DNA from: Streptomyces coryli
GTDB lineage: Bacteria; Actinomycetota; Actinomycetes; Streptomycetales; Streptomycetaceae
Direction of reading: 5' to 3'
NCBI RefSeq assembly: GCF_011044975.1
Contig: NZ_JAAKZV010000076.1
Coordinates: forward strand, 1 to 32,388
Length of the DNA stretch: 32,388 nucleotides
The notes beneath the pieces were generated by a model, which was not told where the DNA came from, did not search any database, and saw nothing but the letters and a program-made list of their open reading frames with translations. Both the position numbers and the translations under genes were made by a program. Shown here piece after piece: positions 23,893 through 31,778 of this stretch; the first letter of the stretch is position 1; each line of letters starts with the position of its first letter.

Positions 23893-24228
23893 GTGGGTGA
23901 CACGGAATTCACCGCGCGTGGCGTGCGGATCGGGCGCTGGCTGCGCTCGCTGACCCGCGCGGGACAGGTGCGGATCAAGGACGGCAGGCTGCAGCTGCTC
24001 ACCAGCCAGGGCCGGGAGATCGACAGCGCGCCGGTGCAGCACGTGCACACCGGCCGGCCGCTGTTCGGGCGCGGAGGCCGCGCCCTCGCCACGTTGAACG
24101 GCCATCGCTACACGCTCACGCTGGGGCCCGCGGACACGCGTTCCGGGCCGAGCGGGCCGCCGGACGAGAACCGCTTCCTCGAGGCGGTCCACACGGCACG
24201 CGCCCGCGCCCGCGGGCAGCGCGTCTGA
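23893..24228 (+). CDS. Small conserved-looking hypothetical protein
   Basis: A 111-residue protein I do not recognise. The sequence is basic with alternating short strands (GVRIGRWLRSLTRAGQVRIK, DGRLQLLTSQGREIDSAPV, GRALATLNGHRYTLTLGP) and a final helix ENRFLEAVHTARARARG, suggesting a small beta-rich, PH-like domain rather than a membrane or secreted protein. GTG at 23893 is chosen because GAGGAGGGG ends six bases before it. The frame runs back into the palindromic element, but that part looks non-coding. The gene is separated from the element by about 77 bp, so its promoter probably lies between or inside the element. The RsbW-like gene follows 37 bp downstream in the same direction. Confidence 0.65.
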   Translation: MGDTEFTARGVRIGRWLRSLTRAGQVRIKDGRLQLLTSQGREIDSAPVQHVHTGRPLFGRGGRALATLNGHRYTLTLGPADTRSGPSGPPDENRFLEAVHTARARARGQRV

Positions 24229-24265
24229 AGCCGCACAGCTCACCGACCCTCCCAGGGGGCCCGCC

Positions 24266-24784
24266 GTGACCAGGTGGCCGCACCGGCACTGCACCGTGGA
24301 GCTGGAAGCAGCTCCCGCCCGCATCGGCCAGGCGCGCAGAATCGTCTCGGCACAGTTGCGCTACTGGCATCTCGACCCACTCGTGGAGACCGCCGCGCTC
24401 GCGCTCACCGAGCTGCTCACCAACGTGCACCGGCACGCCGAGCCGGACAAGCACTGCACGGTGGAGCTGGAGCTGCGGCCCGGCGAGCTGCTGGTCTCCG
24501 TACGCGACGCCGACCCGCGGCTGCCCGAGCTGCGGCCGCCGGAGCCGCTGTCCGGGTGCGGGCGCGGGCTGCCACTGGTGGCGGCCGTGTCGGAGCACTG
24601 GGGCTGCCGGCGGCAGGAGGGCGGCGAGGGCAAGTGGGTGTGGTTCTCGCTCGCGGCTCCCCCGGCCCCGCCGGCCCCGCCACCCGCGAGGCCGCCGCTG
24701 CGCGCGTACGGGAACGGCGGCGGCGAACGCGGCGACGCCCGCCCGCCCCGGTTGTGGGGGCAGACGGGCGCCGCGGGGGCCTGA
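24266..24784 (+). CDS. RsbW-like ATP-binding protein (HATPase_c)
   Basis: A 172-residue protein with a compact GHKL ATPase fold: N box ALTELLTNVHRHA, G1-type box LLVSVRDADPRLPEL, and G2-type GCGRGLPLVAAVSEHWG. It resembles the many Streptomyces anti-sigma-factor kinases of the RsbW/SpoIIAB type, although the partner sigma factor or anti-anti-sigma is not encoded nearby. The C-terminal 40 residues are Pro/Ala/Gly-rich and likely disordered. The GTG start at 24266 has AGGGGG upstream. It ends six bases before the stop codon of the convergent ABC permease. Confidence 0.8.
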   Translation: MTRWPHRHCTVELEAAPARIGQARRIVSAQLRYWHLDPLVETAALALTELLTNVHRHAEPDKHCTVELELRPGELLVSVRDADPRLPELRPPEPLSGCGRGLPLVAAVSEHWGCRRQEGGEGKWVWFSLAAPPAPPAPPPARPPLRAYGNGGGERGDARPPRLWGQTGAAGA

Positions 24785-24789
24785 GGCCC
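24777..24789. terminator. Stem-loop at the convergent junction of the RsbW-like and permease genes
   Basis: GGGCC-TGA-GGCCC forms a perfect five-base stem whose three-base loop is the stop codon of the RsbW-like gene, and it ends just before the opposing TAG of the permease. A structure here could end transcription from both sides. No T-run follows, so the assignment is weak. Confidence 0.35.
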
Positions 24790-24790
24790 G

Positions 24791-27346
24791 CTACTCCGTC
24801 GCGATCGCGCGCAGCACATCGAGCCGGGCCGCCCGCCGTGCGGGCCGCCAGCCCGCCAGCGCCCCGGCCAGCAGGCCGACCAGCGCCACGACGGTCAGCT
24901 GCACGGGCGGTACGGAGAAGGCACCCGTGCCCGCGCTGTCGGAGGCCTTCACCAGCGCCCAGCCGAGGAACGCGCCGAGCCCGAGCCCGCCGGCCGTGCC
25001 GAAGGCGGCCACCAGCAGCGACTCCCACCGCACCATCGCCCGCAGCTGGGCGCGGGTCTGGCCGACGGCGCGCAGCAGGCCGAGCTCGCGGGTGCGCTCA
25101 TGCACGGCGAGGGTGAGGGTGTTGGCGATGCCGAGCAGGGCGATGAGGATCGCCAGGGCGAGCAGCGCGTAGACCAGGGTCAGCATGATGTCCATGCCGG
25201 CCGCGGCGCTGTCCGCGTACTCGTCGCGGGTCTGGACCTCGGGGTTGCCGTAGTCCTTGGCGACGCCCTCGACGGCGGCCTTGCCGTCCGCCTCGCTCAC
25301 GCCGTCCTTGAAGCCGACGGCGACGACGGTGTCGGAGTCCTGCAGCTGATGCGGCTGCCAGGCGGCCCGGGTGACGACGTAGTCGCCCGCGATGCCGTCC
25401 TCGGCGTACACCGCGCGCACGGTGAACCGCTCCTTCGTCCCGTCCGTGAACGTGAACTCGGCGGTGGAGCCCGGCCGGTAACCGCGCTTGTCCGCCTCGC
25501 CCTCGGAGACCGCGACCCCTGTGGTGCCGAGCCCGTCGAGCGAGCCCTCCACCGTGCCGAGGTCGAGGACGTCCGGCATCCGGGCCGGGTCGGTGACGGT
25601 GAGCTCGCGCCCGCTGCCGTCGATCCGGGCCACGCCCTTGCCGAGGCCGAGCGCGCTGTCCACCTCGGGCAGTTCGGCGACCGCGGGGGCGAGCTTCGGG
25701 CTCAGGCCGTTGGGGCCGGCGCCGAAACCGGAGGCCTGGATGGCCACATCGCCGGCGAAGGACCGCGACACGGTCTGGTTCATGGTCGTCTGCAGCGACG
25801 ACGCGAAGACCGTGAACAGCGAGACCACGGCGACGCCGATCATCAGCGCGGTGGCGGTGGCGGCGGTGCGCTTGGGGCTGCGCAGCGCGTTCTGCTTCGC
25901 CAGCCGGCCGGTGACGCGGCGCAGCGGGGCGCCGAGGGTCCGTATCGCATACGCAGCGGCCACCGGGCCCATGACCACGAAGGCCGCGAGGGTGGCGACG
26001 GCGCCGGTCGAGGTCAGCATCACGGACGGCCCGGAGGCGGCCCCGTAGACGGTCAGCGCGACGCCCGCCAGGGCGAGGACCGTACCGACGATCATGCGGG
26101 TACGGGACGCCCCCGCCGACTCCACCGCGGTCTCCCGCAGCGCGGCCAGCGGCGCGGTGCGCCCGGCGCGTACGGCGGGATGCAGCGCGGAGGCGACGCA
26201 CACGACGAGGCCCACGACGAACGGCAGCACCAGCGACAGCCACTTGATCACCAAGTCGCCCTCGGGGAACGGGAATCCGACCGCCGGGAACAGCGCCCCG
26301 AGACCGGCCGCGATCCCGATGCCGCCCACGACCCCGGCCGCGGAGGCGACCACGGCGACGGCCACGGCCTCGACCATGGTCTGCCCGACGACCTGGCGCC
26401 GGGTGGCGCCGAGGGCGCGCAGCAGGGCGTTCTCGCGGGTGCGCTGGGCGACGACGATGGCGAAGGTGTTGTGGATCGAGAAGGTCGCCACCAGCAGCGC
26501 GATGCCGGCGAAGACCAGCAGCATCATCGTGAACATGGACAGGAACTGGCCGGAGATCTGCTCCTGGCTCTCCTCGGTGATCTCCTGGCCGGTGACGGCC
26601 TCAACACCCTTGGGCAGGACCGGCTTCAGCGCGTCGACGAGCTCCTGCTGGCTGACGCCCGGACCGGCGCGCACCTGGATGGAGGCGGCCTCGTCCGCCT
26701 TGGGCACGAGGTACTTGGACGCGTCGGCGCGGGTCAGCCCGGTGAAGGTGGTCTGCCCCATGCCGTCCTCGCCGCCGAACTCCGAGATCCCGACGATCTT
26801 GATCTTGAGCGGGTCCGGGGTCCGTACGACCGTGCTGTCGCCGATCTTCAGGTCGCCGGTCTTGGCGGCGCCGCGGTTGATGACCGCCTCGCCGTGGCTC
26901 TTCGGCGCCCGGCCCTCGGCGAGTTGATACGCGTTGAGCTGCGGGTCGGCGATCCAGTTACCGGCGAGGGTGGGCGGGCCCTGGCCGCCGATGGGCTTGC
27001 CGTCGCTGCCGAGCAGCAGGCCGCGGCCCTGGATGTCCGGCTGGGCGGCGGCCACGCCGTCGATCCCGGCGACCTTCTCGGCGAGCGCGGCGGACACCGG
27101 CTCCCGGGTGCCGAAGGACTCCCCGGGCGTGGTGATCGCGTCCGCGCTGCGGACGACGGCGTCGGTGCCGCTCGTCGCCCGGCCGAACATGGTGTCGAAG
27201 GCGCTTCGCAGGGTGTCCCCCATGACCAGCGTGCCGGCCAGGAAGGACACGCCCAGCAGCACCGCGAAGAAGGTGCCGGCGAACCGCCGCTTGTGCGCGC
27301 GGAGCGAGCTGGCGCTGATGCGCAGCGAAGCGCTGGTCGCACTCAT
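24791..27346 (-). CDS. ABC transporter permease, FtsX/MacB-type with two FtsX domains
   Basis: An 851-residue permease. After an N-terminal segment (RFAGTFFAVLLGVSFLAGTL) and a large extracytoplasmic domain with signs of the MacB periplasmic core, a first FtsX-type group (MLLVFAGIALLVATFSIHNT, then AQRTRENALLRALGATRRQV) is followed by a second soluble domain and a second FtsX group near the C-terminus (NTLTLAVHERTRELGLLRAV). The usual class exports antibiotics, peptides or lipids, or transmits mechanical signals to envelope enzymes, and substrates are not readable from sequence. The ATG at 27346 overlaps the ATPase stop (ATGA), and AGGAGG lies 11 bases upstream. Together with the SHOCT and ATPase genes it forms one operon, divergent from a TetR gene. 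Confidence 0.9.
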   Translation of the reverse strand: MSATSASLRISASSLRAHKRRFAGTFFAVLLGVSFLAGTLVMGDTLRSAFDTMFGRATSGTDAVVRSADAITTPGESFGTREPVSAALAEKVAGIDGVAAAQPDIQGRGLLLGSDGKPIGGQGPPTLAGNWIADPQLNAYQLAEGRAPKSHGEAVINRGAAKTGDLKIGDSTVVRTPDPLKIKIVGISEFGGEDGMGQTTFTGLTRADASKYLVPKADEAASIQVRAGPGVSQQELVDALKPVLPKGVEAVTGQEITEESQEQISGQFLSMFTMMLLVFAGIALLVATFSIHNTFAIVVAQRTRENALLRALGATRRQVVGQTMVEAVAVAVVASAAGVVGGIGIAAGLGALFPAVGFPFPEGDLVIKWLSLVLPFVVGLVVCVASALHPAVRAGRTAPLAALRETAVESAGASRTRMIVGTVLALAGVALTVYGAASGPSVMLTSTGAVATLAAFVVMGPVAAAYAIRTLGAPLRRVTGRLAKQNALRSPKRTAATATALMIGVAVVSLFTVFASSLQTTMNQTVSRSFAGDVAIQASGFGAGPNGLSPKLAPAVAELPEVDSALGLGKGVARIDGSGRELTVTDPARMPDVLDLGTVEGSLDGLGTTGVAVSEGEADKRGYRPGSTAEFTFTDGTKERFTVRAVYAEDGIAGDYVVTRAAWQPHQLQDSDTVVAVGFKDGVSEADGKAAVEGVAKDYGNPEVQTRDEYADSAAAGMDIMLTLVYALLALAILIALLGIANTLTLAVHERTRELGLLRAVGQTRAQLRAMVRWESLLVAAFGTAGGLGLGAFLGWALVKASDSAGTGAFSVPPVQLTVVALVGLLAGALAGWRPARRAARLDVLRAIATE

Positions 27347-28110
27347 GGCTTTCGCGCCTCCTGTACGTCGAGTGACTTCATGCGGTCCAGAACGGAATCG
27401 GCGGTGGGGTTCTGCATCCGGTCGACGAGCCGCCCGTCGGCGAGGAAGATCACCTCGTCGGCGTGCGCGGCCGCCACGGGGTCGTGGGTGACCATGACGA
27501 CGGTCCGGCCCATCTCCCGTACGGTCCGGCCCAGCAGGTTCAGCACCTCCTCGCCCGAGCGCGAGTCGAGGTTGCCGGTCGGCTCGTCCGCGAAAACCAC
27601 GTCCGGCTGGCCGGCGAACGCCCGCGCCACGGCGACGCGTTGCTGCTGCCCGCCGGAGAGCTCGCTCGGCCGGTGGTGCAGCCGGTCGCGCAGCCCGACG
27701 ACGTCGATGAGCGTCTCGAGCCACTCCGGGTCCGGGCGGGCGCCGGCGAGGTCCATGGGGAGGGTGATGTTCTCCGCGACGGTCAGCGTCGGGAGGAGGT
27801 TGAAGGCCTGGAAGACGAAGCCGATGCGGTCGCGGCGGAGCAGCGTGAGCCGCCGGTCGTCGAGCCCGCTCAGCTCCGTGTCGCCGATGTAGGCGCCTCC
27901 CGAGGTGAGGGAGTCGAGGCCTGCGGCGCAGTGCATCAGGGTGGACTTGCCGGACCCGGACGGGCCCATGATCGCGGTGAAGCGAGCGGCCGGGAAGTCG
28001 ACGCTCACGCCATCAAGGGCCCGTACCTCGGTGTCATCGACGCCGTAGACCTTCACGGCGTCGATGACCCGGGCCGCCGCGGCAGTCAGCACCGGGGCGG
28101 AGATGTTCAT
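27343..28110 (-). CDS. ABC transporter ATP-binding protein (MacB/LolD-type)
   Basis: A 255-residue ATPase. Walker A GPSGSGKST at 49-57, Q-loop FVFQAFNLLPTLTV, signature ELSGGQQQRVAVARAF, Walker B VVFADEPTGNLD, and H-loop VTHDPVAAAHADEV are all present. The NLLPTLTVAENI and EPTGNLDSRSG segments place it with MacB/LolD/FtsE-type ATPases that pair with FtsX permeases. The ATG at 28110 overlaps the stop of the SHOCT-domain gene by four bases (ATGA at 28107-28110), and its own stop overlaps the permease start in the same way, so the three are translationally coupled. The substrate is unknown. Confidence 0.93.
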   Translation of the reverse strand: MNISAPVLTAAAARVIDAVKVYGVDDTEVRALDGVSVDFPAARFTAIMGPSGSGKSTLMHCAAGLDSLTSGGAYIGDTELSGLDDRRLTLLRRDRIGFVFQAFNLLPTLTVAENITLPMDLAGARPDPEWLETLIDVVGLRDRLHHRPSELSGGQQQRVAVARAFAGQPDVVFADEPTGNLDSRSGEEVLNLLGRTVREMGRTVVMVTHDPVAAAHADEVIFLADGRLVDRMQNPTADSVLDRMKSLDVQEARKP

Positions 28111-28406
28111 GCGGCACCACCCTTGCCCGCGGAGCTGCCGAACTCGTCGTTCAGCACCGAGAGCCGGCGCCAGTACTCGTCCTCGTCGATCTCGCCGGAG
28201 GCGAAGCGCCGGCCGAGCATCGAGACGGGCGAGTTCTCGCTGTAGCGCTCGCGCTGCTGCCACGGGGCGCCGCGGCCGCGGCCGCGCCACACGGTGCGCC
28301 GCATGAGGAAGAAGAAGCCGGCGATCACGGCCGCCCACATCAGCGGGAAGAGCAGGATCCACGGGCCGGGGCCACCGTCGGGGCCGGGGTGTGCAAGGAA
28401 GTCCAT
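28107..28406 (-). CDS. SHOCT domain-containing small membrane protein
   Basis: A 99-residue protein. The N-terminus MDFLAHPGPDGGPGPW is followed by one hydrophobic segment (WILLFPLMWAAVIAGFFFLM), a basic stretch, and a C-terminal SHOCT domain, MLGRRFASGEIDEDEYWRRL. SHOCT domains are short C-terminal helical modules thought to mediate oligomerisation or regulate an attached domain. The ATG at 28406 has GAGGAG nine bases upstream. As the first gene of the SHOCT-ATPase-permease operon it may stabilise or regulate the transporter, or act in the envelope stress response. It diverges from the TetR gene at 28575. Confidence 0.8.
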   Translation of the reverse strand: MDFLAHPGPDGGPGPWILLFPLMWAAVIAGFFFLMRRTVWRGRGRGAPWQQRERYSENSPVSMLGRRFASGEIDEDEYWRRLSVLNDEFGSSAGKGGAA

Positions 28407-28495
28407 CTCGTTCAGCTCCTCGGTAGGAACGGCTTCGTTGTCGCTTTCGAGACTCGTCCTCCGGGCGCCGGAAAGCGTCGTACGGCCAGCGGCAG

Positions 28496-28526
28496 CTGCC
28501 CTGCTCCCCCGGGAGTACGGGGGCAG
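28496..28526. promoter_or_regulatory. Nested inverted repeat in the SHOCT/TetR divergent region
   Basis: CTGCCC (28496-28501) pairs with GGGCAG (28521-28526), enclosing CTCCC-CC-GGGAG (28504-28515). The structure is asymmetric in its spacers, so it could be a leader hairpin of the SHOCT operon transcript or a second operator. The palindrome GGCAGCTGCC abuts it at 28491-28500. Confidence 0.3.
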
Positions 28527-28545
28527 GTCCGGGGTCCTCCCGGCT

Positions 28546-28567
28546 CTGTACCTATTGGTATGTACAG
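28546..28567. promoter_or_regulatory. TetR operator candidate upstream of the TetR-DUF4865 genes
   Basis: The 22-bp site has arms CTGTAC (28546-28551) and GTACAG (28562-28567), with further symmetric TA steps inside, giving CTGTACnTAnnnnTAnGTACAG. It ends seven bases before the TetR ATG and would cover the TetR promoter or start of transcription. It is also near the divergent SHOCT operon, so one repressor may control both sides. Confidence 0.65.
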
Positions 28568-28574
28568 TGAGGTC

Positions 28575-29135
28575 ATGAGCACCCGGGAACGCCTCCTCGA
28601 GGCCACGCAGGAGCTGCTCTGGGAGCGCGGTTACGTGGGGATGAGCCCGAAGGCCATCCAGCGGGAAGCCGGCGCGGGCCAGGGCAGCATGTACCACCAC
28701 TTCGCGGGCAAGCACGACCTGGCGCTCGCCGCGATCCGCCGCACGGCGGAGCGGATGCGGGCGGCGGCCGACGCCGACCTGTCGGGGCCCGGCACGGCGG
28801 CGGACCGGATCGGGGCGTATCTGCGGCGCGAGCGCGAGGTGCTGCGCGGCTGCCCGGTCGGGCGGCTCACGCAGGACCCGGATGTCATCGCCGATCCCGA
28901 ACTGCGCCGCCCGGTGGACGAGCTCTTCGACTGGCTGCGGACGCGGCTGTCGGAGGTCGTGGCCGAGGGCGTACGGGCCGGCGAACTCGACGCCGCCCTC
29001 GACCCCGAAGACACCGCGGCCGCCATCGCGGCGGCGGTGCAGGGCGGTTACGTCCTGGCGCGGGCGGCGCAGTCGGCGGAGCCGTTCGAGCACGCGGTGC
29101 GCGGGGCGCTCGGCCTGATCCGTACCAAGAGCTGA
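28575..29135 (+). CDS. TetR family transcriptional regulator
   Basis: A 186-residue regulator. The helix-turn-helix is standard: TRERLLEATQELLWERGYVG, MSPKAIQREAGAGQGSMYHH and FAGKHDLALAAIRRTAERMR. The C-terminal domain (about residues 80-180) contains CPVGRLTQDPDVIADPELRR and FDWLRTRLSEVVAEGVRAGE, a layout common in YcdC/LmrA-type regulators. The ATG at 28575 lies just after the 22-bp palindrome; GTGAGG precedes it closely. The DUF4865 gene follows 14 bp later, so the two are cotranscribed and probably autoregulated. The divergent ABC operon is a second possible target. Confidence 0.87.
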   Translation: MSTRERLLEATQELLWERGYVGMSPKAIQREAGAGQGSMYHHFAGKHDLALAAIRRTAERMRAAADADLSGPGTAADRIGAYLRREREVLRGCPVGRLTQDPDVIADPELRRPVDELFDWLRTRLSEVVAEGVRAGELDAALDPEDTAAAIAAAVQGGYVLARAAQSAEPFEHAVRGALGLIRTKS

Positions 29136-29149
29136 GAGGACGTGTCGAC

Positions 29150-29743
29150 ATGCATGCGATGCAGTACGAGATAACGCTGCCCGCCGACTACAACATGGGG
29201 ATCATCCGGGAGCGGGTGGCCACCAAGGGGCGGCTGCTGGACGGCTTTCCGGGGCTGGGGTTCAAGGCGTATCTGATGCGGGAGCGGGGTGTCGCGGGAT
29301 CGCCGGTGAACGCGTACGCGCCGTTCTACGTGTGGAACACCGCGGAGGGCATGAACTCCTTCCTGTGGGGCGACGGCTTCCGCGGCATCATCCGCGACTT
29401 CGGGCGGCCGGTGGTGCAGCACTGGACGGGGCTGGGGTTCGCGCCCGGTCCTGCGTACGGGAGGGCGCCGCGGGCGGCCGCGATCTCGCGCCGGACGCTG
29501 GGCGGGAGCGAGGATCCGGCGACGGCGATCGGGGCGGCGCTGGGCGAATCGGCGACGGTGCCGGGGCTCCATTCCGCCACCGTCGCGATCGACCCGCGCC
29601 ACTGGGAGCTGGTGCGCTGCACGCTGTGGGATGGCGCGGCGCCTGAGGACGCGGGCGACCGCTACGAGGTGCTGTATCTGTGCACACCGGAGATCGATGC
29701 GCCGGCGTCGGCGGTTCCGGCCGTTGTCAGTGCCGCCGTTTAG
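29150..29743 (+). CDS. DUF4865 family protein
   Basis: A 197-residue protein. The N-terminus MQYEITLPADYNMGIIRERV, the middle GSPVNAYAPFYVWNTAEGMN with FLWGDGFRGIIRDFGRPVVQ, and HWTGLGF are characteristic of DUF4865, a family of putative ligand-binding or isomerase-like proteins with no established function. GAGAGGA lies nine bases before the ATG at 29150. Its position 14 bp after the TetR gene fits the frequent pairing of this family with TetR regulators, so it is probably expressed with, and repressed by, the upstream TetR. No transmembrane segment or signal is present. Confidence 0.82.
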   Translation: MHAMQYEITLPADYNMGIIRERVATKGRLLDGFPGLGFKAYLMRERGVAGSPVNAYAPFYVWNTAEGMNSFLWGDGFRGIIRDFGRPVVQHWTGLGFAPGPAYGRAPRAAAISRRTLGGSEDPATAIGAALGESATVPGLHSATVAIDPRHWELVRCTLWDGAAPEDAGDRYEVLYLCTPEIDAPASAVPAVVSAAV

Positions 29744-29752
29744 CGTGTGGAC

Positions 29753-30658
29753 ATGCGGTGGCGTTGTGCGGGGGTTCGGTGGCGGAAGGGGGTGCCGGGA
29801 TGGCGCTGGTTCCATCCGGAACACGGCGACCGCGCCGGAGGCGAATTGCGGCTGGGGGCGGCAGTGTCCCTGGCGGTGCCGGACGGTGTCGTGCGCGAGT
29901 GTGTCGGCGTCGTACGGGCCGGGCGGCGGCTGCCGTGTCCCGACGCGGCCGCGACGCCCGCCGCGGCCGTGCGGGACCAGTGCGAGCGGTGCGCGGCGCT
30001 GGACCGGTCGCAGTCCGTCGCCGCGGACACCGTGCCGGACGACCCGCGGACGTATGCCGTGTATCTGGCCTGGTTCGGGACCGGCCTGGTGAAGGTGGGG
30101 ATCACCGCGCAGGAGCGGGGTCCGGCGCGGCTGCTGGAGCAGGCGGCGGTGTGCTTCACGTTCCTGGGGCACGGGCCGCTGATGTCCGCGCGCCGCACCG
30201 AGGCGGTGCTGGGGGCCGCGCTCGGCATCCCGGAGCGGGTGCGGTCGCCGCGCAAACGGGCGGCGCGGGCCGCGCTGCCCCCGTCGGAGGAGCGGGCGGC
30301 GGAGCTCCGCGGGCGATACGAGGCGGCGCTGGCGGTGCCGGGCTGGCAGGAGACCCTGACCCCGGCTCCGTACGAACTCGTGGACCACGCCGCCCACTTC
30401 GGCCTGGAGCCGCGGGCGCCGCGGCCGACGGCGCGGGTCACGGGGCTGGCGGCGGGCGCGGCGCTGACCGGGACGGTGCTGGCGGTCGCGGGCTCGGACG
30501 TATACCTGGCGACGGGGGCGGGTGAGCTGCTGCTCGACGCGCATCTGGTCGCGGGCTGGCCGCTGTGCCGGCCGGAGGGTGACGGTCTCGCGCCGCCGCC
30601 GACGGAGCCGATGGCAGCGGCCGGCCAGGAGGGTGTCACGCCGGAGGCGCTGTTCTGA
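29753..30658 (+). CDS. DUF2797 family protein with GIY-YIG-like segment
   Basis: A 301-residue protein. DQCERCAALDRSQSVAADTV with a CxxC pair and the central AVYLAWFGTGLVKVGITAQE, RGPARLLEQAAVCFTFL and GPLMSARRTEAVL stretches match the DUF2797 family. The YLAWFGTG-LVKVGIT-R arrangement resembles the start of a GIY-YIG nuclease core (Y, then KVGxT and a catalytic Arg), which is only suggestive. The function is unestablished. ATG at 29753 is used; GTGs six or eight bases upstream are possible. It begins nine bases after the DUF4865 stop in the same direction and may share its transcript, though no functional link is obvious. Confidence 0.75.
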   Translation: MRWRCAGVRWRKGVPGWRWFHPEHGDRAGGELRLGAAVSLAVPDGVVRECVGVVRAGRRLPCPDAAATPAAAVRDQCERCAALDRSQSVAADTVPDDPRTYAVYLAWFGTGLVKVGITAQERGPARLLEQAAVCFTFLGHGPLMSARRTEAVLGAALGIPERVRSPRKRAARAALPPSEERAAELRGRYEAALAVPGWQETLTPAPYELVDHAAHFGLEPRAPRPTARVTGLAAGAALTGTVLAVAGSDVYLATGAGELLLDAHLVAGWPLCRPEGDGLAPPPTEPMAAAGQEGVTPEALF

Positions 30659-30830
30659 CGTGGGGTCCGGCGCCGCTGCTTGCAGATGCTCTCCGCCTCG
30701 GACTCGACGAGCAGCACCACGCCGGTGCGCACAACGCTAGCGCGGACAAATCCAGTTGACAGCGGCTCCCGGTGCGCGTTCCGTACCGTCCAGTTGTCTG
30801 CTCGTTGCCCCGAGATTGGACGTACCGTTC

Positions 30831-31766
30831 ATGGCCATACGCCCCGCCCGTCCCGACGAGCTGCCCGCTCTCGTCGAGCGTCCCGGCCGGCCCGAGCGCA
30901 ATGCCGGGACCGCCGCCTACCTCGCCGATCTCCTGGCCAAGAAGTGCACCCGCCCGGAGTGGTGTCTGGTCGCGGAGGGTGCGGACGGCGGGCTGGACGC
31001 GGCCGTGGCGCTGTGGACCCTTCCGGGCAAGGACGTCCCGATGGCCTTCGTGCTGCTCGAAGCCCCGTGGGACGAGCCGGGCCTGGCCACGGGCCGGGCG
31101 CTGCTGGACGAGGCCGCCGCGCTGGCCGCTTCGCTCGGGACCGAGGAGCTGGAGCACGTCGTCGACTCCCCGGCCCAGCCGCCGCAGTTCCAGGAACGGC
31201 CCGACCGCCGCGTCGAGCTGCTGCTCGCCTCGGGCTTCACGTCCGTCCGCGAAGGCCGCCGCTTCCGTCTCCGCGACGACGCCGAACTCCCCGCCGTGGA
31301 CGAGCGGCTGACCTGGCGCGCGCTGCCGGAGCTGGGCCGCGAGCCATTCCTCGACCTCCTCGCCGCGACGCTCCCCACCAGCGCCGACGCCCGCATGGCC
31401 GCCGATGTCGCCGAGCATGGCGCCCGCGGAGCGGCCGAGATCTTCCTTACGGACATGGAGGGGCTGTCGTACGAACCCGACTGGTGGGAGCTCGGCTACG
31501 CCCCCGACGGCACCCCCGCCGCCGCCAGCCTCCCGGCCCGTAACCCCACGACCGCCGTGATCGGCCTCGTCGGCGTGCACCCTGTCCATCGCGGCAAGGG
31601 CTACGCCACCGCGGTGGTGGCCCGCGGCACCCGCCTCCTCCAAGCGGCCGGCGCCGACGAGATCCGCGGCGACTGCGACGCGGCCAACATCCCGATGTTC
31701 AGGGCATTTGAACGAGCCGGTTACGAGAACTTCGCCGACCGCCAGGAGTTCGCCCGCCGGTTGTGA
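30831..31766 (+). CDS. GNAT family N-acetyltransferase
   Basis: A 311-residue protein. The C-terminal part has a GNAT core: the strand VIGLVGVHPVHRGKGYATAV with the acetyl-CoA-binding HRGKGYA loop, then the helix VVARGTRLLQAAGADEIRGD and the DAANIPMFRAFERAGYEN motif. The N-terminal half (IRPARPDELPALVERPG, and a segment ending DDAELP) could be a degenerate first GNAT domain, so this may be a tandem-GNAT enzyme. Substrate unknown. ATG at 30831 is chosen over the frame start at 30756, which lacks a ribosome binding site and looks non-coding; TTGGA is the nearest upstream purine-rich run. The 172-bp gap before it holds a TTGACA at 30756 with no convincing -10. Confidence 0.83.
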   Translation: MAIRPARPDELPALVERPGRPERNAGTAAYLADLLAKKCTRPEWCLVAEGADGGLDAAVALWTLPGKDVPMAFVLLEAPWDEPGLATGRALLDEAAALAASLGTEELEHVVDSPAQPPQFQERPDRRVELLLASGFTSVREGRRFRLRDDAELPAVDERLTWRALPELGREPFLDLLAATLPTSADARMAADVAEHGARGAAEIFLTDMEGLSYEPDWWELGYAPDGTPAAASLPARNPTTAVIGLVGVHPVHRGKGYATAVVARGTRLLQAAGADEIRGDCDAANIPMFRAFERAGYENFADRQEFARRL

Positions 31767-31778
31767 ACAGGAACGGCC

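Noticed and set aside
30659-30732. Minus-strand coding start opposite the end of the DUF2797 gene (MRTGVVLLVESEAES...)
   Set aside because: After a plausible opening the frame turns into a shadow of the DUF2797 gene, and no ribosome binding site or stop gives a credible short gene.
30756-30789. TTGACA promoter for the GNAT gene
   Set aside because: The -35 box is good, but the nearest -10-like TACCGT is 22 bases away and no better match exists.
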